A model generated the notes under the pieces. The model was not told the DNA's origin. It worked only from the letters and a program-made list of their open reading frames with translations, and searched no databases. 14,764 nucleotides of DNA from JBDSLU01 sp039916225. Its GTDB lineage: Bacteria; Acidobacteriota; Vicinamibacteria; Vicinamibacterales; Vicinamibacteraceae. Both the position numbers and the translations under genes were made by a program. Of the stretch, positions 6,358-14,764 are shown in pieces. The stretch covers positions 1-14,764 of the forward strand of contig JBDSLU010000208.1 in assembly GCA_039916225.1 (NCBI GenBank), written 5' to 3'. How positions within the stretch are numbered: the first letter of the stretch is position 1; each line of letters starts with the position of its first letter.

Positions 6358-7878
6358 CTATCCTCCCGACGCAATTCGCATGGGGATGCCGGCTGTAGCG
6401 AGGTGCTGCTTCAGGTCGGCGACGCCATGCTCCGAGAAGTGGAAGATCGACGCGGCGAGCGCCGCGTCGGCGCGGCCGCGGGTGAAAACGTCGACGAAGT
6501 GATCGAACGAGCCGGCGCCGCCCGAGGCGATCACCGGGATGGACACCGCGCGCGACACCGCCGCGGTCAGCTCGCAGTCGAACCCGCTGCGCGTGCCGTC
6601 GCGATCCATCGACGTCAGCAGGATCTCGCCGGCGCCGCGGGACGCCGCCTCGCGCGCCCACTCGACCGCATCGCGGCCGGCCGCACTGGTGCCGCTGCGG
6701 GCGTAGACGGCGAACCCGTCCGGGCCAGCGGTGGTCGGGCCGCGCTTGGCGTCGATGGCGACGACGACGGCTTGGCTGCCATAGCGGACGGCGAGGCGCG
6801 CAATCAGATCCGGATCCTTCAGGGCGGCGCTGTTCAGGCTCACCTTGTCGGCGCCGGCGTCGACCACCGCGGCGGCGTCGTCCTCGGTGCGGATCCCGCC
6901 GCCGACGGCGAGCGGGATGAACAGGGTCCGCGCCACGTCGCGGATGGTCTGCGCCAGCGCGCGCCGCGTCTCGAGCGTCGCCGTCACGTCCAGGATGACG
7001 ACCTCGTCGATGCCCTCGACGTTGTAGCGCGCCGCCAGCTCGGCCGGATCGCCAGCCGAGCGCAGCCCCTCGAACTTCACGCCCTTGACGACCTGTCCGT
7101 CGCGGACGTCCAGGCAGGCAATGATTCGCTTCGACGCGTGGTGCGCAGTTCCTGCAACGTTTCGACCCAGCTCTGAGCTGGGCTCGGAGCCGGGCTCAGG
7201 GCTGAGCTCCGAGCCGGGCTCAGAGCCGAGGCCGGGACGGGTGGCGCGTAGGCAGAAATTGCGCAGCATGGCCACACCGGCGTCGGCGGACTTCTCGGGG
7301 TGGAACTGCAGGCCGAAGATGTTGCCGCGCTCGACGGCGCTGGCGAACGTGTTCGGACCGGTGGTCGTCGTCGCCGCCGTCGCCTCGCCGACCGGCGCGG
7401 CGTAGGAGTGGGTGAAGTACGCCTGCGCGCCCGGCGCGACGCCGGCCAGGATCGTCGACGGCCGGGTGGGATCGACGGCATTCCAGCCGACGTGCGGCAC
7501 CTTGAACTCGGACCAGGCGTCGTCGCTCAGCCGCACGCCCGGATCCCAGTCCGGTCCGAGCTTGCCGCAGACGCCGGGCAGCAGCCCGAGGCCGGTGAGG
7601 CCGGGCGCCTCGATGCTGCCCTCGAACAGGAACTGCAGGCCGAGGCAGATGCCGAGGAGCGGCTTGCCGGCCCGCGCGTGCGCCAGGATCGCCTCGCGCC
7701 ACGGCGCGTCGAGCACCGCCGTCGCCTCGAAGTGGCCGACGCCAGGCACGATCAGCCCGTCGGCGCCGGCGATCTGCGCCGCGTTGTCCGGCGTGAACAC
7801 CTCGGCGCCGGCCGCGGCCAGCGCCTTGCGCACCGACGTGAGATTGCCGGCCCGATAGTCGATGAGCGCGATCCTCAC
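6358..7878 (-). CDS. hisHF: Fused HisH-HisF, imidazole glycerol phosphate synthase
   Basis: One 506-residue ORF carrying both subunits of IGP synthase. Residues 1-208 are HisH, the glutamine amidotransferase: Cys78 in GICLGLQ, His193 and Glu195 in FHPEKS form the triad. Residues about 248-506 are the HisF cyclase: Asp257 in CLDVRDG and Asp376 in AIDAKRG are the catalytic pair, 119 residues apart as in stand-alone HisF. Between them lies a Ser/Glu/Pro/Gly linker (about 209-247) made of four-residue repeats (GSEP, GSEL, SPEP). No stop codon intervenes, and there is no ATG, GTG or TTG in frame before HisF; only a CTG occurs. The GTG start (7876-7878) overlaps the hisB stop as GTGA. The enzyme makes IGP and AICAR from PRFAR and glutamine, with ammonia normally channelled between the domains. 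Domain order matches eukaryotic HIS7. Confidence 0.93.
   Translation of the reverse strand: MRIALIDYRAGNLTSVRKALAAAGAEVFTPDNAAQIAGADGLIVPGVGHFEATAVLDAPWREAILAHARAGKPLLGICLGLQFLFEGSIEAPGLTGLGLLPGVCGKLGPDWDPGVRLSDDAWSEFKVPHVGWNAVDPTRPSTILAGVAPGAQAYFTHSYAAPVGEATAATTTTGPNTFASAVERGNIFGLQFHPEKSADAGVAMLRNFCLRATRPGLGSEPGSELSPEPGSEPSSELGRNVAGTAHHASKRIIACLDVRDGQVVKGVKFEGLRSAGDPAELAARYNVEGIDEVVILDVTATLETRRALAQTIRDVARTLFIPLAVGGGIRTEDDAAAVVDAGADKVSLNSAALKDPDLIARLAVRYGSQAVVVAIDAKRGPTTAGPDGFAVYARSGTSAAGRDAVEWAREAASRGAGEILLTSMDRDGTRSGFDCELTAAVSRAVSIPVIASGGAGSFDHFVDVFTRGRADAALAASIFHFSEHGVADLKQHLATAGIPMRIASGG
7175..7234. repeat. 12-bp imperfect tandem repeat encoding the HisH-HisF linker
   Basis: About five 12-bp units in register, the consensus being close to GAGCCGGGCTCA. 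Units at 7187-7198 and 7211-7222 are identical, and a 13-bp stretch (7187-7199, 7211-7223) is perfectly duplicated. The unit length is four codons, so repeat-number changes keep the frame. Translated on the minus strand it gives the Gly-Ser-Glu-Pro type linker of the fused IGP synthase. The unit is also partly palindromic (GAGCCGGGCTC is nearly self-complementary), so it could form local hairpins. Confidence 0.85.
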
Positions 7879-8450
7879 AACAATCCCTTGGTGCTCGGCA
7901 GCATCGTCTTCAGCTGCTTGTCCTTCGAACACGCCACGCGCAGCGCGCGCGCGAATGCCTTGAACACCGCTTCGATGTGGTGATGGCTGGAGCGGCCGTA
8001 GAGCACCTTGACGTGGACGTTGGCGCGCGCGCCGATCGAGAAGCCCTCGAAGAAGTCGTGGACCAGCTCCGCCTGCAGGTCGCCGACCTGCTTCACTTTC
8101 AGCTTGAGGTCGACAGCGACGTGCGGCCGTCCGCCGAGGTCGATGGCGGCGACGGCCAGCGTCTCGTCCATCGGCATGATGAAGTAGCCGGCGCGATTGA
8201 TGCCGCGGCGGTCGCCGAGCGCCTGGGTGATCGCCTCGCCGAGCGCGATCCCGAGATCCTCGACGGTGTGGTGCTGGTCGACGTCGAGGTCGCCAGCGCA
8301 GGCGATCGTCAGGTCAAAGGCGCCGTGTCGCGCGAACAGCTCGAGCATGTGGTCGAGGAAGCGGATGCCCGTCCGCACGTCGTAGCGTCCGCGGCCTTCG
8401 AGACCGATGGTGAGCTGGATCTGGGTTTCGGTCGTTCGACGGTCGATCAC
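7875..8450 (-). CDS. hisB: HisB, imidazoleglycerol-phosphate dehydratase
   Basis: 191 residues, the usual size of monofunctional IGP dehydratase; there is no N-terminal phosphatase domain as in E. coli HisB. Conserved blocks are in order: RRTTETQI (4-11), FLDHMLELFARHG (31-43), DQHHTVED (58-65) and SSHHHIEA (154-161). His42, His60, His61, Glu64 and the 156-158 His cluster are the expected manganese ligands and active-site residues. It dehydrates IGP to imidazole-acetol phosphate. The start is a GTG (8448-8450) overlapping the hisC TGA as GTGA, and its own TGA overlaps the hisHF start the same way. Both overlaps point to translational coupling. Because HisB is monofunctional, histidinol-phosphate phosphatase must come from another gene, which is not in this window. 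Confidence 0.96.
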   Translation of the reverse strand: MIDRRTTETQIQLTIGLEGRGRYDVRTGIRFLDHMLELFARHGAFDLTIACAGDLDVDQHHTVEDLGIALGEAITQALGDRRGINRAGYFIMPMDETLAVAAIDLGGRPHVAVDLKLKVKQVGDLQAELVHDFFEGFSIGARANVHVKVLYGRSSHHHIEAVFKAFARALRVACSKDKQLKTMLPSTKGLL

Positions 8451-9496
8451 GCCACGGCGCACAGGATGTCCTCCAGAGCCGCGAGCGCCTGCTCGGTGTG
8501 AGCCAGGACGCCGGCGGTGATGCGGATGCAGCCCGCGCAGCCCGGCTCGGTCGAGCGGTCGCGGACGAAGATGCGGCGCTGGCGCAGCGCCTCGACGATG
8601 GCGCTGGCGCGGTCGCCGACGCGGATCAGTACGAAGTTGGCGTCGCTCGGCCAATAGGCGAGGCCGAGCCGATCGCAGACGGCGTAGACGCGGGCCTTCG
8701 AGGCGCGCACCTGGGCGCGGTAGGCGTCGAGGTGCGGCTGATCGCCGAGCGCCGCCTCGAGCGCGACGGCCGCGGCGACGTTGATGCTGTAGGGCGGCAG
8801 CGATCGCCGCAGCCGCGCGATCACCGCCTCGTCACCGACGACCGCGCCGATGCGCAGCGCGGCCAGTCCGTAGGCCTTGGCGAAGGTGCGGCCGACGACG
8901 ACGTTCGGTGCCGCGCGCAGCTCGCCGAGAAAGTGCGCCTCGGTGAAATCGGCGTAGGCCTCGTCGATGAACACGAGCCCGTCGGGCAGCGCCCGCGCCA
9001 GCGCGCGCACGGCCGCGTTCGGGATCAGCAGGCCGGTCGGGTTGCCCGGACTGGTCAGGTAGATCACGCGCGTCCGTGGCGTGATCGCGGCGAGTACCGC
9101 GTCGAGCGGGAACGCGAGATCCGCCGGCGGCGCGACGCGAACGATGCGGCCGCCGACCGCCTCGATGCAGTCGGCATACATCCCGAAGCACGGCTCGGCG
9201 ATCAGCCCCTCGGGCGAGCCCGCGACGCCCCCCGGATCCCGCTGCAGATACGCGATCGCCGCGGCGAGGATGCCTTCGTCGAGCCCGTTGGTCAGCAGCA
9301 GCCGCGGCGGATCGACGCCAAGGTAGCGCCCGCAGACGTCGTTGACGCGGGCGTAGTCCGGGTAGATCGCCGCGTCGAGCGGCGACAGCGCCCGCAGCGC
9401 CTCGATGACCTTCGGCGAGCAGCCGCCGGTGTTCTCGTTCAGGTGCAGGCGCAGGCCGTCGCCGAGCTCGGGCTCGCGCTGGTACTGGCTGGACAT
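8447..9496 (-). CDS. hisC: HisC, histidinol-phosphate aminotransferase
   Basis: 349-residue fold-type I PLP aminotransferase that makes histidinol phosphate from imidazole-acetol phosphate and glutamate. Visible motifs are LHLNENTGGCSP (18-28) for the substrate-binding N-terminus, TSPGNPTG (148-155), FIDEAYADF (176-184) with Asp178 and Tyr181 for PLP, and RTFAKAYGLAALRIG (203-217) with Lys207 as the Schiff-base lysine. The C-terminal CIRITAG carries the carboxylate/phosphate-binding Arg. The length is normal. The ATG (9494-9496) shares one base with the hisD stop (TGATG); a GTG immediately before it is an alternative start. A broader aromatic aminotransferase activity is possible in this family, but the operon position supports HisC. 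Confidence 0.95.
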   Translation of the reverse strand: MSSQYQREPELGDGLRLHLNENTGGCSPKVIEALRALSPLDAAIYPDYARVNDVCGRYLGVDPPRLLLTNGLDEGILAAAIAYLQRDPGGVAGSPEGLIAEPCFGMYADCIEAVGGRIVRVAPPADLAFPLDAVLAAITPRTRVIYLTSPGNPTGLLIPNAAVRALARALPDGLVFIDEAYADFTEAHFLGELRAAPNVVVGRTFAKAYGLAALRIGAVVGDEAVIARLRRSLPPYSINVAAAVALEAALGDQPHLDAYRAQVRASKARVYAVCDRLGLAYWPSDANFVLIRVGDRASAIVEALRQRRIFVRDRSTEPGCAGCIRITAGVLAHTEQALAALEDILCAVA

Positions 9497-10776
9497 CACC
9501 GCGCTCCCTGTTTGCCGCTGTCGGGGGCGACGCGGATCCGGATCGATGCGGCGTGGGCGGCGAGCCCCTCGGCGTCGGCCAGCGCGATCGCCGTCGGCGC
9601 CAGCCGGTGCAGCCCGGCCCGCGACAGCGTCTGGACGCTGGAGACGCGGACGAAGTCGGCGGCGGACAGCCCGCCGCGGAAGCGCGCGGCGCCGCTCGTC
9701 GGCAGCACGTGGTTGGAGCCGGTGGCGTAGTCGCCGGCGGCCTGCGCCGACCATGGCCCGACGAACGTCGCGCCAGCGGTCGGGATACGCGCGGCGACGG
9801 CCGCGGTGTCGACGACGAGGTGCTCGGGCGCCATCGTCGTCGCGATCTCGATCGACTGCGCGACGCTGCGCGTCACGATGATGCCGCCGCGCTTCGCCAG
9901 CGAGGCCCGCGCAATCGGGTTGTTGGCCGCCTGGGCGATGGCCGCGGTCCGCACGGCGTTGGCCAGGCGCTTGCTCGAGGTGATCAGCACCGCCCGGGCG
10001 TCGGGGTCGTGCTCAGCCTGGGCCACCAAATCGGCGGCGATCCAGTCGGCGCGGCCGGTGTCCGAGACGATCACGATCTCGCTCGGCCCGGCGAAGAAGT
10101 CGATGCCGCAGTCGCGCGCGACCAGGGCCTTGGCCGCCGCCACCCAGGCGTTACCCGGGCCGACGATCTTGTCGACGCGCGGGACGCTCGCCGTGCCGTA
10201 GGCCATCGCCGCGATGGCGTGGGCGCCGCCGACGCGATAGAGGCGCGACACGCCCGCTTCGAGCGCCGCCGCCAGCACCGCCGGCTCCGGCCGCGGGCAG
10301 CAGGCGATCACCTCACCGACGCCGGCGACGCGGGCCGGGATCGCGGTCATCAGCAGCGAGGACGGCAGCGGATAGCGTCCGCCAGGCACGTAGCAGCCGA
10401 CGCGGGCGAGTGGCGTGATGCGCTGCTCGACGACGACGCCCGGCCAGGCCGCGCTCCGTGAGCCCTTCGGCACCTGGGTCCGCGCGATGCGGGCGATGAC
10501 ACGGGCGGCGCGCTTGATCGCCGCGCCGACCGGCCGGCTGACGCGCTTGGCGCCGGCCTCGATCTCGGCCCGCGGAATCTCGACGGCGCCGGCCGGCCCC
10601 GACACCGGCAGCTTGTCGAAGCGCCGTGCGTAGGCGACGAGCGCGCGGTCGCCACCGCGGCGGACGTCGGCCACGATCGCCGCGACGCGCCTGACCAGCG
10701 CGGCGTCGTCGGCGGGATCGTCGGCGAGCAGGCGTCCCAGTGCGCGCGGATCCGAGGCGGAGATGATCTTCAGCAT
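9496..10776 (-). CDS. hisD: HisD, histidinol dehydrogenase
   Basis: 426 residues, full length for this zinc- and NAD-dependent enzyme, which oxidises histidinol twice to histidine in the last two steps. Zinc ligands by family comparison are Gln253 and His256 (VAQAEHDPDA), Asp349 (AAGDYATG) and His408 (GLAAHAASI). Catalytic Glu318-His319 lie in MAPEHL. Other hallmarks are GCYVPGGRYPLPSSLLM (127-143), DKIVGPGN (202-209), FAGPSEIVI (228-236) and GSNHVLPTSGAARF (353-366). No residue important to the family is missing. It starts at an ATG 18 bp after the hisG stop, with no obvious Shine-Dalgarno, and its stop overlaps hisC by one base. Confidence 0.97.
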   Translation of the reverse strand: MLKIISASDPRALGRLLADDPADDAALVRRVAAIVADVRRGGDRALVAYARRFDKLPVSGPAGAVEIPRAEIEAGAKRVSRPVGAAIKRAARVIARIARTQVPKGSRSAAWPGVVVEQRITPLARVGCYVPGGRYPLPSSLLMTAIPARVAGVGEVIACCPRPEPAVLAAALEAGVSRLYRVGGAHAIAAMAYGTASVPRVDKIVGPGNAWVAAAKALVARDCGIDFFAGPSEIVIVSDTGRADWIAADLVAQAEHDPDARAVLITSSKRLANAVRTAAIAQAANNPIARASLAKRGGIIVTRSVAQSIEIATTMAPEHLVVDTAAVAARIPTAGATFVGPWSAQAAGDYATGSNHVLPTSGAARFRGGLSAADFVRVSSVQTLSRAGLHRLAPTAIALADAEGLAAHAASIRIRVAPDSGKQGAR

Positions 10777-10794
10777 GGCGGCGGCTCGGGGGCG

Positions 10795-11706
10795 CTACAT
10801 CACGATCTTGTTGAGCGGGTACTCGACGATGCCCTCGGCCCCGGCCGCTTTGAGGCGCGGGATCAGGTCGCGCACGGTGCGCTCCTCGAGGATCGTGTTG
10901 AGCGCCACCCAGTCGCCTTCGGCGAGCGGTGAGATGGTCGGCCGGCGCAGCGCCGGCAGCAGGCCGAGGATGCGCGGCAGGTCCTCGCGTCTGGCGTTCA
11001 GCATGATGCCGACGCGGCCCTGCGCGGCGATGGCGGCCTTGAGCAGCAGCGAGATGTTCTCGAGCTTCTCGCGCTTGGCCGGATCGATCCAGGCGTCCTT
11101 GTTGGCGATCAACTGGGTGTTCGATTCCATCACCGTGTCGATGATGGCCAGGCGGTTGGCCCGCAGCGTCGAGCCCGTCTCGGTGGCCTCGACGATGCCG
11201 TCGCAGAGCACCGGCGGCTTGACCTCGGTCGCGCCCCACGAGAACTCGACCAGGACCTTGATGCCCATCCGCTTGAAGTACTGCTCGGTGACCTTGACCA
11301 GCTCGGTGGCGATGGTCGCGCCCTCGAAATCCTGCGGGCGCTTGAACCGCGAGTCTTCAGGGGCGGCGAGCACCCACCGGACCTTGCCGAAGCTCTGCTT
11401 GGCGTAGACGAGGTCGCAGACGCTGACGACCGGCGGGATGTTCTCGCCGAGGCTCTCGACCGGCAGCACGGCCGCGCCGAGCTGCTCGGCGATCCAGTCC
11501 TGACCGGTCAGCCCGGCGTCGAGGATGCCGTCGGCGACGTAGCGGGCCATTTCCTGGGCCCGGATGAGCATGCACTCGATCTCGGGATCGTCGACGGTCG
11601 GGAAATACGATCGCGAGTTGACGTAGACGTTGAAGCCGGCGCGCGCGAAGAGCGCGACGGTGGCGTCCTGCAGCGAGCCTTTGGGGATGCCGAGTCGCAG
11701 CTTCAT
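10795..11706 (-). CDS. hisG: HisG, ATP phosphoribosyltransferase, long form
   Basis: 303 residues. It catalyses the first, committed step, the transfer of ATP N1 to PRPP. Residues 1-215 are the periplasmic-binding-like catalytic domain: MKLRLGIPKGSL at the N-terminus and the PRPP loop DGIVEATETGST (169-180). Residues from about 220 to 300 are the C-terminal ACT-like regulatory domain (for example IMLNARREDLPRILGLLPALRRPT). This makes it a long-form, self-sufficient HisG that needs no HisZ partner and is usually feedback-inhibited by histidine. The start ATG (11704-11706) overlaps the hisI TGA as ATGA. The open frame runs further upstream, but those residues overlap hisI and lack similarity to HisG. 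Confidence 0.97.
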   Translation of the reverse strand: MKLRLGIPKGSLQDATVALFARAGFNVYVNSRSYFPTVDDPEIECMLIRAQEMARYVADGILDAGLTGQDWIAEQLGAAVLPVESLGENIPPVVSVCDLVYAKQSFGKVRWVLAAPEDSRFKRPQDFEGATIATELVKVTEQYFKRMGIKVLVEFSWGATEVKPPVLCDGIVEATETGSTLRANRLAIIDTVMESNTQLIANKDAWIDPAKREKLENISLLLKAAIAAQGRVGIMLNARREDLPRILGLLPALRRPTISPLAEGDWVALNTILEERTVRDLIPRLKAAGAEGIVEYPLNKIVM

Positions 11707-12065
11707 GACCGCACCTGTTCCGAAACCGGCGCCGCGGTTGACGTGTCCATCGGCAGTTCGCGGAAGCACGTGCGCGTGCCGGTGTGACAGACGACGCCAT
11801 CGCCGAGGCAGGTGGCTTCGACCAGGAGGGTGTCCTGGTCGCAATCGATCCACATCTTCGAGACCTGCAGCTTGTTGCCCGAGGTCTCACCCTTGGTCCA
11901 CAGCGTGTTGCGGGTCCGCGAAAAGAAGGTCACGAAGCCGGTGCGCCGGGTCACGTCCCAGGCCTCCTGGTTCATGAAGCCCACCATCAGAATGTCCCGG
12001 GTGGCGGCGTCTTGGACGACTGCCGGCACCAGGCCGTGGAATTTGGAGAAGTCGATCGTCGTCAT
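11703..12065 (-). CDS. hisI: HisI, phosphoribosyl-AMP cyclohydrolase (monofunctional)
   Basis: 120-residue PRA-CH. The N-terminal half has DILMVGFMNQEAW (24-36), then TLWTKGETSGN (54-64). The magnesium-binding Asp cluster is DCDQDTLL (74-81), and Cys75, Cys93 and Cys100 (VCHTGTRTCF) are the expected zinc ligands at the dimer interface. The hydrolysis opens the adenine ring of PR-AMP. There is no HisE (pyrophosphohydrolase) domain fused at the C-terminus, unlike enterobacterial HisIE, and none nearby. It is the first gene of the his operon, about 50 bp downstream of the attenuator terminator, and its TGA overlaps the hisG start. Its start is an ATG (12063-12065) in a region with no strong Shine-Dalgarno. 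Confidence 0.96.
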   Translation of the reverse strand: MTTIDFSKFHGLVPAVVQDAATRDILMVGFMNQEAWDVTRRTGFVTFFSRTRNTLWTKGETSGNKLQVSKMWIDCDQDTLLVEATCLGDGVVCHTGTRTCFRELPMDTSTAAPVSEQVRS

Positions 12066-12115
12066 GGTCGGTCGGAACCCACGAGCCCGGCGGCCGGGCC
12101 GAAGGTCGCTTGGGC

Positions 12116-12151
12116 AAAAAAAAACGCCTCGCCGGAATGGACGGCGAGGCG
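12116..12151 (-). terminator. Rho-independent terminator of the his attenuator
   Basis: On the minus strand a perfect 10-bp GC-rich stem (CGCCTCGCCG / CGGCGAGGCG, arms at 12142-12151 and 12125-12134) with a 7-nt loop is followed by nine U residues (A run at 12116-12124). It sits after the His-rich leader peptide and before hisI, so it would stop transcription before the operon. The first arm can alternatively pair with 12189-12197 inside the leader coding region (CGAGG and TGCG against CCTCG and CGCA with a two-base bulge). That makes a plausible antiterminator. Confidence 0.92.
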
Positions 12152-12176
12152 TGCGTTTCAGGGCGTGTCGTACCCT

Positions 12177-12269
12177 TTACTGTCCGCGCGCACCTCGACC
12201 GATCCCATGGTGGGCATGGCCCTCATGGTGGTGCAGGTGATGGCGCTGGGCGGACAGGGACACGGACAC
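12177..12269 (-). CDS. hisL: his operon leader peptide (attenuator)
   Basis: Short ORF of 30 residues ending in TAA at 12177-12179, with eight His in the twelve residues 10-21 (QRHHLHHHEGHAHHG). A run of regulatory-amino-acid codons directly before a rho-independent terminator and a biosynthetic operon for that amino acid is the hallmark of ribosome-mediated attenuation. When charged tRNA-His is scarce, a ribosome stalled in the His run should allow an antiterminator to form; otherwise the terminator forms. The start is uncertain. GTG at 12267-12269 would be essentially leaderless for the predicted promoter. A second GTG lies two codons on. An in-frame ATG at 12327-12329 with an AAAGGG ahead would give 50 residues but needs an upstream promoter. 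The sequence has little resemblance to the enterobacterial leader beyond its His run. Confidence 0.85.
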   Translation of the reverse strand: MSVSLSAQRHHLHHHEGHAHHGIGRGARGQ

Positions 12270-12277
12270 TGGGCTAG

Positions 12278-12307
12278 ACGGTACTTGGAGCCTCCGGGCC
12301 TTGTCAA
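12278..12307 (-). promoter_or_regulatory. Predicted promoter of the his operon
   Basis: On the minus strand a consensus -35 TTGACA (12302-12307) is followed after 18 bp by TACCGT (12278-12283), a weak -10 that keeps the first T, second A and last T. The expected transcript starts near 12270, immediately before the His-rich leader peptide. The perfect -35 and the position make it the best candidate; the -10 is the weak point. Confidence 0.5.
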
Positions 12308-12334
12308 CCAATGGTCGGGTTTCGGCCATATAAT
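12306..12334 (+). promoter_or_regulatory. Predicted promoter of the hybrid kinase gene
   Basis: A consensus -10 TATAAT (12329-12334) stands out in this GC-rich region. No good -35 is present at 16-18 bp (AACCAA at 12306-12311). Transcription would begin near 12341, leaving about 44 nt before the GTG start of the kinase. The -35 zone overlaps the -35 of the oppositely oriented his promoter. Confidence 0.45.
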
Positions 12335-12374
12335 CGCCCTTTCCGGCGGCGTCCCTTCCCCAGGTCAGGCCCAC

Positions 12375-12379
12375 GGAGG
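12375..12379 (+). promoter_or_regulatory. Ribosome-binding site that sets the kinase start
   Basis: GGAGG lies five bases before the GTG at 12385. It supports that GTG rather than the ATG codons further in, at the start of the first PAS domain. Confidence 0.7.
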
Positions 12380-12384
12380 CGCGG

Positions 12385-14742
<2,358 letters not shown>

Positions 14743-14764
14743 GTCCACACGCGCAGCCCGGTCG

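Larger units (their letters stand above)
12066..12384. other. Divergent regulatory region between hisI and the kinase
   Basis: This 319-bp gap has no conventional protein gene beyond the leader peptide. From hisI outward it holds a short untranslated stretch, the terminator, the His-rich leader and two oppositely directed promoters. Open frames on the + strand across it (for example from 11784) are shadows of hisI and of the leader. Confidence 0.8.

Noticed and set aside
5900..6661. Upstream extension of the hisA frame to 490 codons
   Set aside because: The extension is Arg/Gly-rich, overlaps the DUF3052 gene in another frame, and HisA similarity begins precisely at the ATG at 5897-5899.
7879..7932. 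Alternative ATG start of hisHF 18 codons upstream
   Set aside because: It would overlap hisB deeply; the GTG at 7876-7878 gives the canonical HisH start (RIALIDYRAGN) and a GTGA overlap.

Overview
This is a GC-rich bacterial chromosomal window dominated by one long minus-strand histidine-biosynthesis operon. GC-rich codon use, an ERMP1-like M28 peptidase, a DUF3052 gene, a UMF1/Atg22-type transporter, heptamer repeats at a gene junction and a divergent HisA together suggest Acidobacteriota (Vicinamibacteria-like). That placement is inference; no rRNA or marker gene fixes the phylum.

Layout in + coordinates: (a) 2-142, the C-terminal tail of an unidentified + strand gene. (b) 166-2639, two minus-strand genes, a UMF1-type MFS transporter and an AAA-type ATPase, with an inverted-repeat promoter/operator at 2643-2683. 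(c) 2743-12065, the his gene cluster on the minus strand. Read 5'->3' it runs hisI, hisG, hisD, hisC, hisB, hisH-hisF (one fused ORF), a DUF3052 gene, hisA, and a large membrane M28 peptidase. Four of the his junctions overlap by 1-4 nt (ATGA, TGATG, GTGA, GTGA), so they are probably translationally coupled. (d) 12066-12384, a regulatory region. It holds a histidine-rich leader peptide (8 His in 12 residues), then a rho-independent terminator ahead of hisI, which is a classical his attenuator. It also holds back-to-back promoters for his and the divergent kinase. (e) 12385-14742, a soluble triple-PAS hybrid histidine kinase on the + strand.

The his genes supply ATP phosphoribosyltransferase (long HisG), PRA-CH (HisI), isomerase (HisA), IGP synthase (HisHF), IGP dehydratase (HisB), aminotransferase (HisC) and histidinol dehydrogenase (HisD). 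HisE (PRA-PH) and a histidinol-phosphate phosphatase are absent and must be encoded elsewhere. The most notable features are the attenuator, the single-polypeptide IGP synthase whose linker is encoded by a 12-bp tandem repeat, the divergent HisA, and the DUF3052 gene inside the operon.
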